From Myroides albus (GTDB taxonomy: Bacteria > Bacteroidota > Bacteroidia > Flavobacteriales > Flavobacteriaceae), in assembly GCF_009711045.1 (NCBI RefSeq), contig NZ_WMJX01000002.1:164244-228243 (forward strand): a stretch of 64,000 nt of DNA. The letters are read 5' to 3'. The translations under genes and the position numbers were made by a program. The notes beneath the pieces are model-generated. The model ran no database searches, had not been told where the DNA came from, and was given only the letters and a program-made list of their open reading frames with translations. The first letter of the stretch is position 1; every line of letters begins with the position of its first letter. This document shows positions 55,417-64,000 of the stretch, in pieces.

Positions 55417-56028
55417 TTAATTATCTGATAACACGCGATTTATCTGTACAAATCTATTCTTATAATACGTTTCATTAATCGATGAAACAATAACCCCTCT
55501 ACTGGTTGAGGAATGAATAAACTTGATGTCATTTGGCGTTACCTCAGTGATAATACCAACATGACTAATTCTATTTCCACGTGTTTTGAAAAAGATCAAG
55601 TCTCCTTTTTGAGCCTTATTCTTTTTAATTTTTTCTCCCACTTGCGCCAATTCACTTGAAGTGCGAGGAAGATTCAAATCTGTATTGGCAAATGCATTCA
55701 TCACTAATCCCGAACAATCAATGCCAGAATATGTAGTACCACCAAATCGATATCTTACTCCTTCATAATTAAAAGCAGTATTTAATATAGCATCTGTACC
55801 TGCATAGACAGACGAATTATTCATTTCTTCTATAAAGTCATTTAATAATTCATCCAACTGAGATTGTATATCCTCATCTATCTTCTTACTCTCCTCTAAG
55901 ACTATTGTCTTTCTATCTTGAGGATCTAAGTCATTTAGATCAGACGAAATTCGCATACTTTCAACAGCAAAAGATTGCAGTGAAAAGGTAAATATACATA
56001 CAGTAGATAAAATCTTAATGCCCATCAT
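55417..56028 (-). CDS. NlpC/P60-family C40 endopeptidase
   Basis: The 203-residue exported protein has a signal peptide (about 1-21), an acidic helical linker (35-70) and an NlpC/P60 domain from about 80. The catalytic residues are Cys105 (YSGIDCSGLVMNAF), His156 (GNRISHVGIITEV) and probably His172 (FIHSS). RTSSELAQVGEKI is typical of this family. It should cleave peptidoglycan stem peptides in the periplasm. It is 19 bp after lpxB and 50 bp before comEC. Confidence 0.9.
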   Translation of the reverse strand: MMGIKILSTVCIFTFSLQSFAVESMRISSDLNDLDPQDRKTIVLEESKKIDEDIQSQLDELLNDFIEEMNNSSVYAGTDAILNTAFNYEGVRYRFGGTTYSGIDCSGLVMNAFANTDLNLPRTSSELAQVGEKIKKNKAQKGDLIFFKTRGNRISHVGIITEVTPNDIKFIHSSTSRGVIVSSINETYYKNRFVQINRVLSDN

Positions 56029-56047
56029 AATTTATAGAATATATCGA

Positions 56048-57172
56048 CTAATTCATCTTGTGTTTACTATTTCTAATAATTTCCTCTGCTACATGATCAC
56101 TTGCACCAGTTCCACCTAATTTATCAATCAATTGATCGTACTTGTGCAATAATTGTGTTCTATACTCTCCTCCTACAATTTTCTTAAACTCCTCTTCTAT
56201 TCGGTTAGAATTACAATCACTCTGAATTAATTCCACAACCACATCATCATCCATAATGAGATTCACAAGAGAGATATAACGTAAAGTTATTATTCTTTTT
56301 GCAATTTCATATGAAATCTGGTTTCCTTTATACAAAACAACTTGTGGAACACGGAACAAAGCAGTTTCTAAAGTAGCAGTTCCTGAAGTTACCAAAGCAG
56401 CATGTGCAACATTAAGCAGCGCATACGTTTCATTAAAGATAAAAGAAATATTCTTATCTTGTATAAATCGTTCATAAAAAGTGGGCTCTTGTCCAGGAGC
56501 ACCTGCTATTACAAATTGATATTCCGGATACTTGTGAATCACAGAAAGCATCTCACCCAGTAACCTACTAATCTCTTGTTTTCTACTACCTGGCAAAAGT
56601 GCAATAATTGGCCTATCATCCAACTTGTGTTTTGCTCTAAAGTCTTCATGCTCTTTCTCTCTATACTGACCAATAGCATCAATCAATGGATGTCCCACAA
56701 AAGTAACTGGAAACTGATGTTTCTTTTCATAGAAATCTTTCTCAAATGGAAGGATTACATACATAAAATCAACATCTCTTTTGATTGCCTTAATACGACT
56801 CTCTTTCCATGCCCAGATTTGAGGTGAAATATAATAATGAGTTGGAATCTTAATTTCCTTAGCCCATTTTGCTATACGCATATTAAAACCAGGATAATCA
56901 ATAAAAATCAACACATCTGGTTTAAAACGTTGAATGTCCTTCTTACAAAAAGAAATATTATTCAATATTGTACGCAGATTTTGAACCACTTCGATGAACC
57001 CCATAAAAGCCAAATCCTTATAATGCTTTACAAGTTTTCCTCCTACACTCTCCATTAAATCTCCACCCCAAAAGCGAATTTCAGCTTGCGGATCTTTCTT
57101 GTAAATAGATTTCATCAAGTTGGAACCATGTAGATCACCTGATGCTTCTCCTGCTATAATATAATATTTCAT
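56048..57172 (-). CDS. lpxB: Lipid-A-disaccharide synthase
   Basis: The 374-residue GT-B glycosyltransferase joins UDP-2,3-diacylglucosamine and lipid X during lipid A synthesis at the inner membrane. Signatures are YYIIAGEASGDLHGSNLMKSI, DYPGFNMRIAKWAK, PTHYYISPQIWAWKESRIK, LLPGSRKQEISRLL and LVTSGTATLETALFRVPQVVLYKG. The start codon directly abuts the stop of the small upstream gene (TAGATG), indicating coupled translation. Confidence 0.96.
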   Translation of the reverse strand: MKYYIIAGEASGDLHGSNLMKSIYKKDPQAEIRFWGGDLMESVGGKLVKHYKDLAFMGFIEVVQNLRTILNNISFCKKDIQRFKPDVLIFIDYPGFNMRIAKWAKEIKIPTHYYISPQIWAWKESRIKAIKRDVDFMYVILPFEKDFYEKKHQFPVTFVGHPLIDAIGQYREKEHEDFRAKHKLDDRPIIALLPGSRKQEISRLLGEMLSVIHKYPEYQFVIAGAPGQEPTFYERFIQDKNISFIFNETYALLNVAHAALVTSGTATLETALFRVPQVVLYKGNQISYEIAKRIITLRYISLVNLIMDDDVVVELIQSDCNSNRIEEEFKKIVGGEYRTQLLHKYDQLIDKLGGTGASDHVAEEIIRNSKHKMN

Positions 57173-57451
57173 CTATATAAAAAATGTAATCAAGGTTATA
57201 AAAAAGACTGCTAAAATACACCCTCTTGCGTAAAAATCGCGACGCTTGGTAATAAAAAAAGTAAATAAAGCCAAATTGAATAGACTTCCTATAGCAGTAA
57301 TACGACCAAGTAACTTTGTTCTATAAATAAAACTAAAATCATTCACCAAGTCAAAATGGGTAAACAGTCTTAGGTATACTTCTGAACCAATTACAGTTAC
57401 AATTAATCCTGCTACAAAACCAATTAATATTCCTTTTAGCCTATAATCCAT
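57173..57451 (-). CDS. Small membrane protein of unknown function
   Basis: The start at 57451 gives a 92-residue protein and a one-base overlap with the surE stop (TAATG); an ATG at 57463 would add four residues. It has three hydrophobic segments (about 6-25, 50-66 and 74-92), with RRDFYARG between the last two. I recognise no family. Its tight placement between surE and lpxB suggests a linked role in the envelope, but this is context only. Confidence 0.75.
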   Translation of the reverse strand: MDYRLKGILIGFVAGLIVTVIGSEVYLRLFTHFDLVNDFSFIYRTKLLGRITAIGSLFNLALFTFFITKRRDFYARGCILAVFFITLITFFI

Positions 57452-58221
57452 TACAAATCCCAAGTATTAATTCGATTTATTGTATGATGCGCAGTCATAT
57501 CAAAATGTACAGGGACCAAAGAAACATAGCCATGCTCTAAAGCCCATTCATCAGTATCCTCGCCTTTGTCTTGATTAACGAACTCCCCTTTTAACCAATA
57601 GTACTCTTTCCCATGAGGGCTAATACGCTTATCAAAATTCTCAACCCAAGTAGCTTTTGCTTGACGACATACTTTAATTCCTTTTATCTCATCAAACTTC
57701 AACTTTGGAAAATTCACATTGAACACTACATCTGTTGGAACTCCTTTCTTAAGTGCCTCCAAAGTGATCTTCTTGATAAATGGTTTTATTTGTTCAAAAT
57801 CAGCATTCCAACTAAAATCCAATAATGAAAATCCTATAGCCGGTATACCACTCATCCCTGCTTCAAGTGCTGCACTCATCGTACCAGAGTAGATAACATT
57901 TATTGACGAATTTGAACCGTGATTAATTCCAGAAACACATAGATCTGGTTTGCGATCTAATATTTGACCTAAAGCTATCTTTACACAATCTACAGGAGTC
58001 CCTGAGCAAGCATATTCTTTTTCAATATCACTATCAATATTTACTTTTTCTAAAGTCAGAGTATTATTGATTGTAACGGCATGTCCCATACCAGATTGCG
58101 CACTATCGGGAGCCACAACTACCACATCCCCAATCTCTTTCATTACAGAAATTAACGCTCTTATTCCAGGAGCAGTAATTCCATCGTCATTTGTTACTAA
58201 AATCAAGGGTTTTTGCATCAT
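57451..58221 (-). CDS. surE: 5'/3'-nucleotidase SurE
   Basis: The 256-residue metallophosphatase removes phosphate from nucleoside monophosphates and short polyphosphates. The metal site is visible in ILVTNDDGITAPGI (Asp12, Asp13), APDSAQSGMGHAVT and SGINHGSNSSINVIYSGTMSAALEA. It heads a leftward unit with the small membrane protein, lpxB, the NlpC/P60 gene and comEC. Confidence 0.95.
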   Translation of the reverse strand: MMQKPLILVTNDDGITAPGIRALISVMKEIGDVVVVAPDSAQSGMGHAVTINNTLTLEKVNIDSDIEKEYACSGTPVDCVKIALGQILDRKPDLCVSGINHGSNSSINVIYSGTMSAALEAGMSGIPAIGFSLLDFSWNADFEQIKPFIKKITLEALKKGVPTDVVFNVNFPKLKFDEIKGIKVCRQAKATWVENFDKRISPHGKEYYWLKGEFVNQDKGEDTDEWALEHGYVSLVPVHFDMTAHHTINRINTWDL

Positions 58222-58402
58222 TTCATTTTTTTATTTACATTCGCTAATGTAGTAAATATTAGCCAAATTACAGGCGTTTCATATTCTGTCAAACCATTAA
58301 AAAAAGTGAATTATCAGTACTAATTTTCCATTTTAACAAATTATTATCGGGAGACAAGTCCGTATCTTTACTTTTTTAACTACTTTAGTTGAAAACTTAT
58401 TA

Positions 58403-60601
58403 ATGAATACTATTAAGTTATTTATGAAAAAAAATTATAAGGTTATTTTAATCTTACTAGGTGTCTCAGCTCTACTTTGGAGTTTCATGCCAAAAGAGCC
58501 TAAAGAAAACCCTGAAAAAGATCAACTTCTATTAGAGTTGGTTACGTATTTATTGGATCGAACTCACTATGATCCACCAAAAATTGACGATAAATTTTCT
58601 CAAAAGGTCTATACCGAATACTTAAAGGCATTAGACCCTATGAAACGTTATTTTACTCAAGCGGATATTAAAGAGTTTTCTGAATATGAAATACTTTTAG
58701 ATGACATGATTCAACTAAAAGATCTTTCCTTTTTTGATTTAACCTATGATCGTATTAACAAAAGAATGTTAGAAGCTAAAGATATTTATACTGAAATATT
58801 AGCTACTCCATTTGACTTTGATATTGATGAAACTTTTGATGCAGATTACGATAAGCTTGCTTATGCAAAAGACAGAGAAGAACTTAAATCGCGTTGGGAA
58901 AAACAGCTAAAACTTACTGTACTATCTACTTTAACTGATAACCTTAAAATTCAAGAAGGAAAAGATGTCATAGAAGAAGATGGTGACTTAACAGATGAGG
59001 AAATAACTACAACACAAAAGAAAGACAAGAAGAAAGAGGATAAACCAGTTGAAAAGAAAACTTTCGAACAACTTGAAGAAGAAGCTAGAGAAAGCACGCT
59101 AAAATCTCTCAATGAATTCTTTGATGTAATTAATGATTTAGAGCGAAAAGATTGGCTTTCAATTTACCTTAATTCAATTGTTGAGCGCTACGATCCACAT
59201 ACCTTCTACTTTGCTCCTGAAGACAAAGAGAAATTTGATGCAAGTATGAGTGGAAGTTTTGAAGGAATCGGAGCTGTACTTAGAAAGAAACCTGAAGGTG
59301 TTGAGATTAATGAACTTGTACCAGGTGGCCCTGCTGAAAAAAGTAAAAAAATAGAAGTTGGAGACATTATCCTAAAAGTTGCTCAAACGGAAGACGAGGA
59401 ACCTATTGATATCGTTGGAATGAGATTGGATAACGTTGTAAAATTAATTAAAGGTAAAAAAGGAACTAAGGTCTTCTTGACAATCAAAAAAATTGATGGA
59501 ACAATTAGCATTATTTCATTAATGCGCGAAAAGATTGAGATTGAAGAAACTTATGCTAAGTCTTCTATAATCGAACTCGATGGAAAAAAATATGGTTTAA
59601 TTCACCTTCCTAAATTCTATATCGATTTTGAAAACAAAGACAATAGAAATGCATTTACAGATGTACAAAAAGAGATAAAAGAACTAAAATCTCAAGGGAT
59701 TGAAGGTATTGTGATGGATCTTAGAAACAATGGAGGGGGTTCACTTTCTACTGTTGTGGATATGATGGGCTTGTTTGCAAAAGAAGGCCCTGTAGTTCAA
59801 GTAAAATCTTCAAAAGGGAAACAACAAGTATTAGATGACAAAGGAACACAAATCGTTTGGGAAGGACCGCTTGTTGTTTTAGTGAACAACTTCTCTGCTT
59901 CTGCCTCTGAAATCTTTGCCGCTGCAATCCAAGATTACAAAAGAGGAATTATCATTGGTAGTAAGCATACTTATGGAAAAGGAACTGTTCAAAATCTTGT
60001 TGACTTAAATGAACTATTGAAGAAACAACCTTATGGCGATTTAGGTGCTTTAAAAATCACACTTCAAAAATTCTATAGAATTAACGGAGGTTCTACCCAA
60101 AGAGAAGGTGTTTTAAGTGATATCGTTTTACCAGATAGATACTCTTATATCGATATGGGAGAAAGAGATATGGATAATGCTATGCCATGGGACAAAATCG
60201 AAAGAGCAGATTACACTGCATACAAAAACGACTTCACTCCTATCATTGAGAAAAGTTACAAGCGTATCAAAACAAATGAACAGTTTGCTTTAATCGATGA
60301 AAATGCACAATGGATTAATCAGCGTAAAGACGAAAAAACTTTTGCTTTACAAATTGATAAATACCAAGAAAGACAAAAAGAAATTGAAGAAAAAGCGAAG
60401 AAGTTTAAAGCTATTTCTAAATATAAAAACACTTTGAAATTTTCTTCTTTACCAAGTGAAATTAAACGTATCTCGAATGACACTATCTTAAAAGACAAGA
60501 GAGATAGATGGCATGAAAGATTACAAGGTGATATATATGTAGAAGAAGGTATTAATATTTTAAAAGACTTAGAAAGCTTTAAAGCTCACCCTGTTAAATA
60601 A
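58403..60601 (+). CDS. prc: Tail-specific (carboxy-terminal processing) protease
   Basis: The 732-residue protein has an N-terminal membrane anchor or signal (about 8-28) and a long helical Prc N-terminal region. A Lys/Glu-rich segment (about 205-225) precedes a PDZ domain (about 280-375; GIGAVLRKKPEGVEINELVPGGPAEKS). An S41 protease domain follows. The catalytic pair is Ser500 (NNFSASASEIF) and Lys526 (TYGKGTVQ). It degrades or trims periplasmic proteins at their C-termini. Met8 is an alternative start. Confidence 0.92.
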   Translation: MNTIKLFMKKNYKVILILLGVSALLWSFMPKEPKENPEKDQLLLELVTYLLDRTHYDPPKIDDKFSQKVYTEYLKALDPMKRYFTQADIKEFSEYEILLDDMIQLKDLSFFDLTYDRINKRMLEAKDIYTEILATPFDFDIDETFDADYDKLAYAKDREELKSRWEKQLKLTVLSTLTDNLKIQEGKDVIEEDGDLTDEEITTTQKKDKKKEDKPVEKKTFEQLEEEARESTLKSLNEFFDVINDLERKDWLSIYLNSIVERYDPHTFYFAPEDKEKFDASMSGSFEGIGAVLRKKPEGVEINELVPGGPAEKSKKIEVGDIILKVAQTEDEEPIDIVGMRLDNVVKLIKGKKGTKVFLTIKKIDGTISIISLMREKIEIEETYAKSSIIELDGKKYGLIHLPKFYIDFENKDNRNAFTDVQKEIKELKSQGIEGIVMDLRNNGGGSLSTVVDMMGLFAKEGPVVQVKSSKGKQQVLDDKGTQIVWEGPLVVLVNNFSASASEIFAAAIQDYKRGIIIGSKHTYGKGTVQNLVDLNELLKKQPYGDLGALKITLQKFYRINGGSTQREGVLSDIVLPDRYSYIDMGERDMDNAMPWDKIERADYTAYKNDFTPIIEKSYKRIKTNEQFALIDENAQWINQRKDEKTFALQIDKYQERQKEIEEKAKKFKAISKYKNTLKFSSLPSEIKRISNDTILKDKRDRWHERLQGDIYVEEGINILKDLESFKAHPVK

Positions 60602-60633
60602 GGTTTAGATAATAATTTGTAGTTATAAAGACA

Positions 60634-61719
60634 ATGTCTCACAATAACAATTCTTATACAAGATTAGCGCTCCAAAAATTCAAAACGAACTTTTGGGGCG
60701 TTTTGTCTTTTTGGTTTATCATTCTTATAAGCGTTATCTCTCTGACGGTATATTTTTATATTCCCGATTACTCAGCTAATGCAAATTCAGGTGATTTAGC
60801 ACTGCATTCTAAATCTCCTGGCTTTACTGTTGACTATATTCAACTACAAGATAATTATAAGAGATCTTTTCAAGAATATTGGACAGGTCGCAAAGAACCA
60901 TTAAAACATATTCCAATAGGAGAATACAAAGTTGACAGTGACACACTTTACTACAAACCGTATAGTGCACAACCCGAATTAGAAGATTTCAAATCAATTC
61001 CCCTAAACCATTTTTCAAATCCTACCTTATCGGAAATCATAAAGAGTAAAACATATTGGTTAGGGACTGATAATCAAGGAAGGGACTATTTAAGTCGATT
61101 ACTCATTGGATCGAGAGTGTCATTATCTATTGGCTTTGTCGCTGTACTGATTTCTCTTGTAATTGGTATCTCCTTAGGATCAATTGCGGGATATTATGGG
61201 GGAAAAGTAGATGCCCTTATCTTATGGCTAATCAATGTATTCTGGTCAATTCCTACATTACTTCTCGTTATTGCTATTACATTAGCTTTAGGTAAAGGAT
61301 TCTGGCAAGTATTTATAGCAGTTGGTATGACGATGTGGGTAGAAGTTGCACGTGTTGTACGAGGTCAAGTAATTAGCATCAAAGAGCAACAATATATTAC
61401 GGCTGCAAGAGCATTAGGGTACAATGATTACAGAATCATAAGCAAACATATTTTACCAAATTGTATGGCTCCTGTTATCGTGATTTCAGCTGCCAATTTT
61501 GCTTCAGCTATTTTAATGGAAAGTGGACTGAGTTTCTTAGGTTTAGGGACACAAGTACCAACACCGAGTTGGGGTGCTATGATAAAAGAAAACTACAATT
61601 ACATTTTACTCGGCAAGCCCTATTTAGCACTTTTACCTGGATTGGCGATGTTCCTATTAGTCATTAGTTTTATGTTGATTGGAAACGCATTGCGAGATGC
61701 CTTGGATGTTAAACAATAA
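60634..61719 (+). CDS. OppC/DppC-type ABC transporter permease
   Basis: The 361-residue protein has a BPD-transport inner-membrane domain: LGTDNQGRDYLSRLLIGSRVSL, and the EAA loop EQQYITAARALGYNDYRIISKHILPN. SGLSFLGLGTQVPTPSWGAMI is typical of OppC/DppC. An unusually long periplasmic segment (about 45-145) separates the first helix from the conserved core. No partner permease, ATPase or binding protein is nearby. It may act with components elsewhere in peptide import. Confidence 0.88.
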   Translation: MSHNNNSYTRLALQKFKTNFWGVLSFWFIILISVISLTVYFYIPDYSANANSGDLALHSKSPGFTVDYIQLQDNYKRSFQEYWTGRKEPLKHIPIGEYKVDSDTLYYKPYSAQPELEDFKSIPLNHFSNPTLSEIIKSKTYWLGTDNQGRDYLSRLLIGSRVSLSIGFVAVLISLVIGISLGSIAGYYGGKVDALILWLINVFWSIPTLLLVIAITLALGKGFWQVFIAVGMTMWVEVARVVRGQVISIKEQQYITAARALGYNDYRIISKHILPNCMAPVIVISAANFASAILMESGLSFLGLGTQVPTPSWGAMIKENYNYILLGKPYLALLPGLAMFLLVISFMLIGNALRDALDVKQ

Positions 61720-61731
61720 AGTAAATCCTAC

Positions 61732-62637
61732 TTACTTAATCAATAATTTTCTGATATCTGCTTTAGTACCATTATATACATTCAAGTCAACTTTACCTTT
61801 AATCCCCTTTACAGTGCCATTTTCAGTGAATTGCCAGAATTGCCAATGATCTTTAATTTCTTCTACAAAGAAATTGTAGTTAGCTATCCAAACAGTATAT
61901 TCAGGGAATGCCTTACTGAGATGAGTATTATAATAATATTCACCTGAATACAAGATTGGTTTTACTTTATAGTGTTTTTCGACTGTGACTAACCATTTTT
62001 TCACCCCCTTTATAAGACTATCCATTGGCTGTTCCTTCGGAAAATCTTCAATATCCAGAATAGGAGGTAAATCTCCCTCTACTAATGTGACTGTATTGAT
62101 AAAGTTTTTTGCCTGTTCTAATGAATTCTCATCTGGTCGATAATAGTGATAAGCTCCTCTTATAAAATGATTGGCACCTGCTCCTTTCCAGTTCTTTTTA
62201 AACTTTTTATCCTTACCATCAACTCCCATCGTAGATCGAATAATCGCAAATTCTATTGAAGCTCGTCCAATTACTGAATCGACATCAGCCCAAACTATAT
62301 CACCTTGATAATGAGAAACATCAAGTCCAATCATTTTTCCCTCATGGCGACTTAACACCTCTGCAGTTCTAAAATCAAATAATGACTTGCTTTCCGCTTC
62401 CTTTCTATCTCTACTAAAAAAATAATTAATTCCCTCACTAAACGTAAGTCCAAACCATACTCCTACACCGACAAAGGTCAAAATAATCAAAACCCACTTT
62501 ATTTGATTAAAAGTAGAATTGCCCTTTTTTACTTTTGGTTTAGGTTTGCGTGTACTCCTTTTGCGAGTCTGACGAGGTAACTTCCTTAAGACATCTTCCC
62601 CTTTGACCTTATTGTTACTTCCTTTTGAACTATTCAT
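61732..62637 (-). CDS. Glycoside hydrolase family 25 muramidase
   Basis: The 301-residue protein has a strongly basic cytoplasmic N-terminus (about 10-40), one membrane anchor (46-66) and a GH25 domain. Active-site acids are visible in IGLDVSHYQGDIVW (Asp106) and PPILDIEDFP (Asp195, Glu197), with HWQFWQFTENGTVKGIKGKVDLNVYNG near the end. It should cut the glycan chain of peptidoglycan while tethered to the inner membrane. It converges on the OppC-like gene. Confidence 0.9.
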   Translation of the reverse strand: MNSSKGSNNKVKGEDVLRKLPRQTRKRSTRKPKPKVKKGNSTFNQIKWVLIILTFVGVGVWFGLTFSEGINYFFSRDRKEAESKSLFDFRTAEVLSRHEGKMIGLDVSHYQGDIVWADVDSVIGRASIEFAIIRSTMGVDGKDKKFKKNWKGAGANHFIRGAYHYYRPDENSLEQAKNFINTVTLVEGDLPPILDIEDFPKEQPMDSLIKGVKKWLVTVEKHYKVKPILYSGEYYYNTHLSKAFPEYTVWIANYNFFVEEIKDHWQFWQFTENGTVKGIKGKVDLNVYNGTKADIRKLLIK

Positions 62638-62687
62638 GGCATAGACATAAAAACGGCGTAAAAGTAATTATAAAAATAGATATAAAA

Positions 62688-63581
62688 TTACTTATCTAAC
62701 TTTAGAACAGGAACAGGTAAATGAATATTATTCAATTTAAACTTCCGATCTATCTCGAAACGTATGTCACTAGCGATTCGATCATTATCAAAAGCATTAT
62801 CTATAAAATAATACAAAATAAAGCGGATAGAAGAATCTCCAAATTGATCGATAAACACAATCGGCTTAGGATGCTTCAGAACATCTTTATTATCTTCAAC
62901 TGCTGAAAGCAATACCGCTTTGACCAATTCAGAATCTGTACCAATATACGACCCCACGTCAATACGGGCACGAATAATTGGGTCCTCGTGCGTCCAATTG
63001 TAAACTATATCGTCAATTAACTTGCGATTAGGTATCACGATATCCTTTCGATTACGTGTTTCAACAATGGTACAACGAAGGTTAATTGTCTTAACCCTTG
63101 CTACTTGTCCATGAGCTTCAATAACATCTCCCACATTAAGCGTCTTATCTATCAAAATATAAATTCCCGCAATTAAATCTCTAAAAATATCTTGTAATGC
63201 AAACCCAAGCCCAACAAACAATGCTGCTGACGTAGTCAAAAACATACTTATATTAATCCCTATCACATTTAATAAGAATAAAAAGATAATCAGGTATATA
63301 AAGTAATTGACAAAATTAAATACACTACCCAATCTTGCAGCAACATCTGGCGTAGCCATCTTCATAAAAGTTTTCTTCAATACGCGCAACCCATACTTTG
63401 TAATAGTTAAAGTAAAAGCAATGAAAAGTATAGTCCCTATCGTAATCGTTATAGACTTACTCGCGTATAATTCGTACTCTAAAAGTGATGAAAGAAAAGT
63501 TTTTAAATCAAACATAATTGTATAAACGGTGAGTTTTACTGAATATAAGACAAACAGATAACCAAAAGTCACACCTATCAC
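62688..63581 (-). CDS. MscS-family small mechanosensitive channel
   Basis: The 297-residue protein has N-terminal membrane helices and the pore helix segment (AALFVGLGFALQDIFRDLIAGIYILIDKTLNVGDVIE). A beta domain follows (RCTIVETRNRKDIVIPNRKLIDDIVYNWT) and a C-terminal alpha/beta domain. These are MscS-family hallmarks. It releases solutes upon hypo-osmotic shock. The ATG at 63581 gives an odd hydrophobic start; the internal Met at about residue 23 (MFDLKTFLSS) is an alternative. Confidence 0.88.
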   Translation of the reverse strand: MIGVTFGYLFVLYSVKLTVYTIMFDLKTFLSSLLEYELYASKSITITIGTILFIAFTLTITKYGLRVLKKTFMKMATPDVAARLGSVFNFVNYFIYLIIFLFLLNVIGINISMFLTTSAALFVGLGFALQDIFRDLIAGIYILIDKTLNVGDVIEAHGQVARVKTINLRCTIVETRNRKDIVIPNRKLIDDIVYNWTHEDPIIRARIDVGSYIGTDSELVKAVLLSAVEDNKDVLKHPKPIVFIDQFGDSSIRFILYYFIDNAFDNDRIASDIRFEIDRKFKLNNIHLPVPVLKLDK

Positions 63582-63730
63582 TAAATGGTCATAGTTTAAA
63601 AATGAAATTTACAAAAAAAGAGCTTAATCTAACTCTCCTATTCTGTAATAATTAAAACTTCACAAGACTCAACTACAACAAATTCAAAACCAGTACTGGT
63701 CCTAAAAGAATAGCTCCTCAGAAGTAAATA

Positions 63731-63763
63731 AAAAAAGCCCCTTCAGTTGAAGAGGCTTTTTTG
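63731..63763 (-). terminator. Intrinsic terminator after tRNA-Leu
   Basis: The hairpin AAGCC..CTTC/GAAG..GGCTT is followed by T6 on the minus strand, immediately past the tRNA. Confidence 0.8.
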
Positions 63764-63845
63764 TGCGGGTAAAAGGACTCGAACCTTCACACCTTGCGGC
63801 ACCAGATCCTAAGTCTGGCGTGTCTACCAATTTCACCATACCCGC
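63764..63845 (-). tRNA. tRNA-Leu (anticodon TAG)
   Basis: Read on the minus strand the gene folds as a class II tRNA. The acceptor stem is GCGGGTA/TACCCGC with discriminator A. The D arm has TGGTAGAC, the anticodon stem is CCAGA/TCTGG with loop CTTAGGA (anticodon TAG), a short variable arm follows, and the T arm is GGTTCGAGTCC. It reads CUN leucine codons. The CCA end is not encoded. A small hairpin GGAACA/TGTTCC (63856-63870) lies in the leader. Confidence 0.95.
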
Positions 63846-63883
63846 GAAATCTTGTGGAACATCCTGTTCCTTTTTAGACGTGG

Positions 63884-63916
63884 CAAATATAATAGATTTT
63901 TCTGCTTAAAAACAAA
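63884..63916 (-). promoter_or_regulatory. Promoter of tRNA-Leu
   Basis: On the minus strand a TTTG (63916-63913) and TATATTTG (63891-63884) lie 21 bp apart, close to the Bacteroidota -33/-7 spacing, 39 bp before the mature tRNA. Confidence 0.55.
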
Positions 63917-64000
63917 TCTTAAATAATAAAAAAAGTCATTAATTCTTAAAAGCCTATGTATAAGGGATCAATCTCAAAAGTTGTGTGTGAATTAAAAACT

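Noticed and set aside
57451..57463. Longer start for the small membrane protein
   Set aside because: The ATG at 57451 overlaps the surE stop as TAATG, a common coupling arrangement, and the four extra residues add nothing recognisable.
1..64000. CRISPR array, rRNA operon, prophage or complete insertion sequence
   Set aside because: No regular spacer-repeat pattern, rRNA sequence, integrase, transposase or phage structural gene was seen on either strand.

Overview
The window is AT-rich chromosomal DNA of a member of the Bacteroidota, almost certainly a Flavobacteriaceae. A Myroides-like genus is my guess from overall gene style; I could not run a search. Supporting signs are a type IX secretion plug protein (DUF5103), many -7 boxes of the form TAnnTTTG, little Shine-Dalgarno signal, a mevalonate isoprenoid pathway including a GYDIA-type GHMP kinase, and several SusC-less TonB/peptide-uptake genes. 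No phage, integrase, intact insertion sequence, rRNA operon or CRISPR array is visible. Most genes are single or in short operons closed by clear intrinsic terminators.

Layout. 1-4.9 kb: tail of a glutathionylspermidine synthase-like gene, a pentapeptide-repeat protein, an AsmA-like envelope protein, an SDR dehydrogenase and a WG-repeat protein. 4.9-9.5 kb: a BtuB-like TonB receptor and two different L,D-transpeptidases facing each other. 9.7-14 kb: gpmI, a Crp/Fnr regulator, an aminotransferase and rsmG. 14-25.2 kb: a USP-BCCT osmolyte unit with a duplicated upstream segment, pruA, apaG, the T9SS plug, an HAD phosphatase, a methyltransferase, map, a CoA-transferase and a pirin. 25.5-32.5 kb: an RluB-like pseudouridine synthase, then isoprenoid genes (UbiA prenyltransferase, mevalonate kinase, mevalonate-diphosphate decarboxylase) around an envelope set (COG3014 lipoprotein, LpoB, small exported protein). 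32.5-33.9 kb holds no convincing gene but a large imperfect palindrome. 34-37.8 kb: small membrane proteins, a BaiN-like flavoprotein, a lipoprotein and a DUF2071 protein. 37.9-43.5 kb: a probable operon of DPP IV plus two POT peptide transporters. 44-47 kb: HMG-CoA reductase, GYDIA kinase and a TauE/SafE permease. 47.1-48.8 kb: a decayed region followed by an attenuator-like leader. 48.8-53.4 kb: two more POT transporters and a periplasmic thioredoxin. 53.4-58.2 kb: a surE-(unknown)-lpxB-nlpC-comEC run. 58.4-63.6 kb: a tail-specific protease, an orphan OppC-type permease, a GH25 lysozyme and an MscS channel. A tRNA-Leu(TAG) ends the window.

Themes. Peptide use is prominent: DPP IV should release dipeptides that the four POT carriers can import. 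Four mevalonate-pathway enzymes plus an archaeal-style UbiA prenyltransferase are scattered over 20 kb. Cell-wall enzymes and activators (two L,D-transpeptidases, LpoB, NlpC/P60, Prc, GH25, LpxB) recur throughout.

The observations most worth testing are the leader at 48505-48631 (promoter, palindrome, 15-codon ORF, mutually exclusive helices) upstream of a peptide transporter, the 117-bp-offset duplication before the BCCT operon, the palindromic element at 33136-33228, and the GYDIA kinase as a candidate phosphomevalonate kinase.
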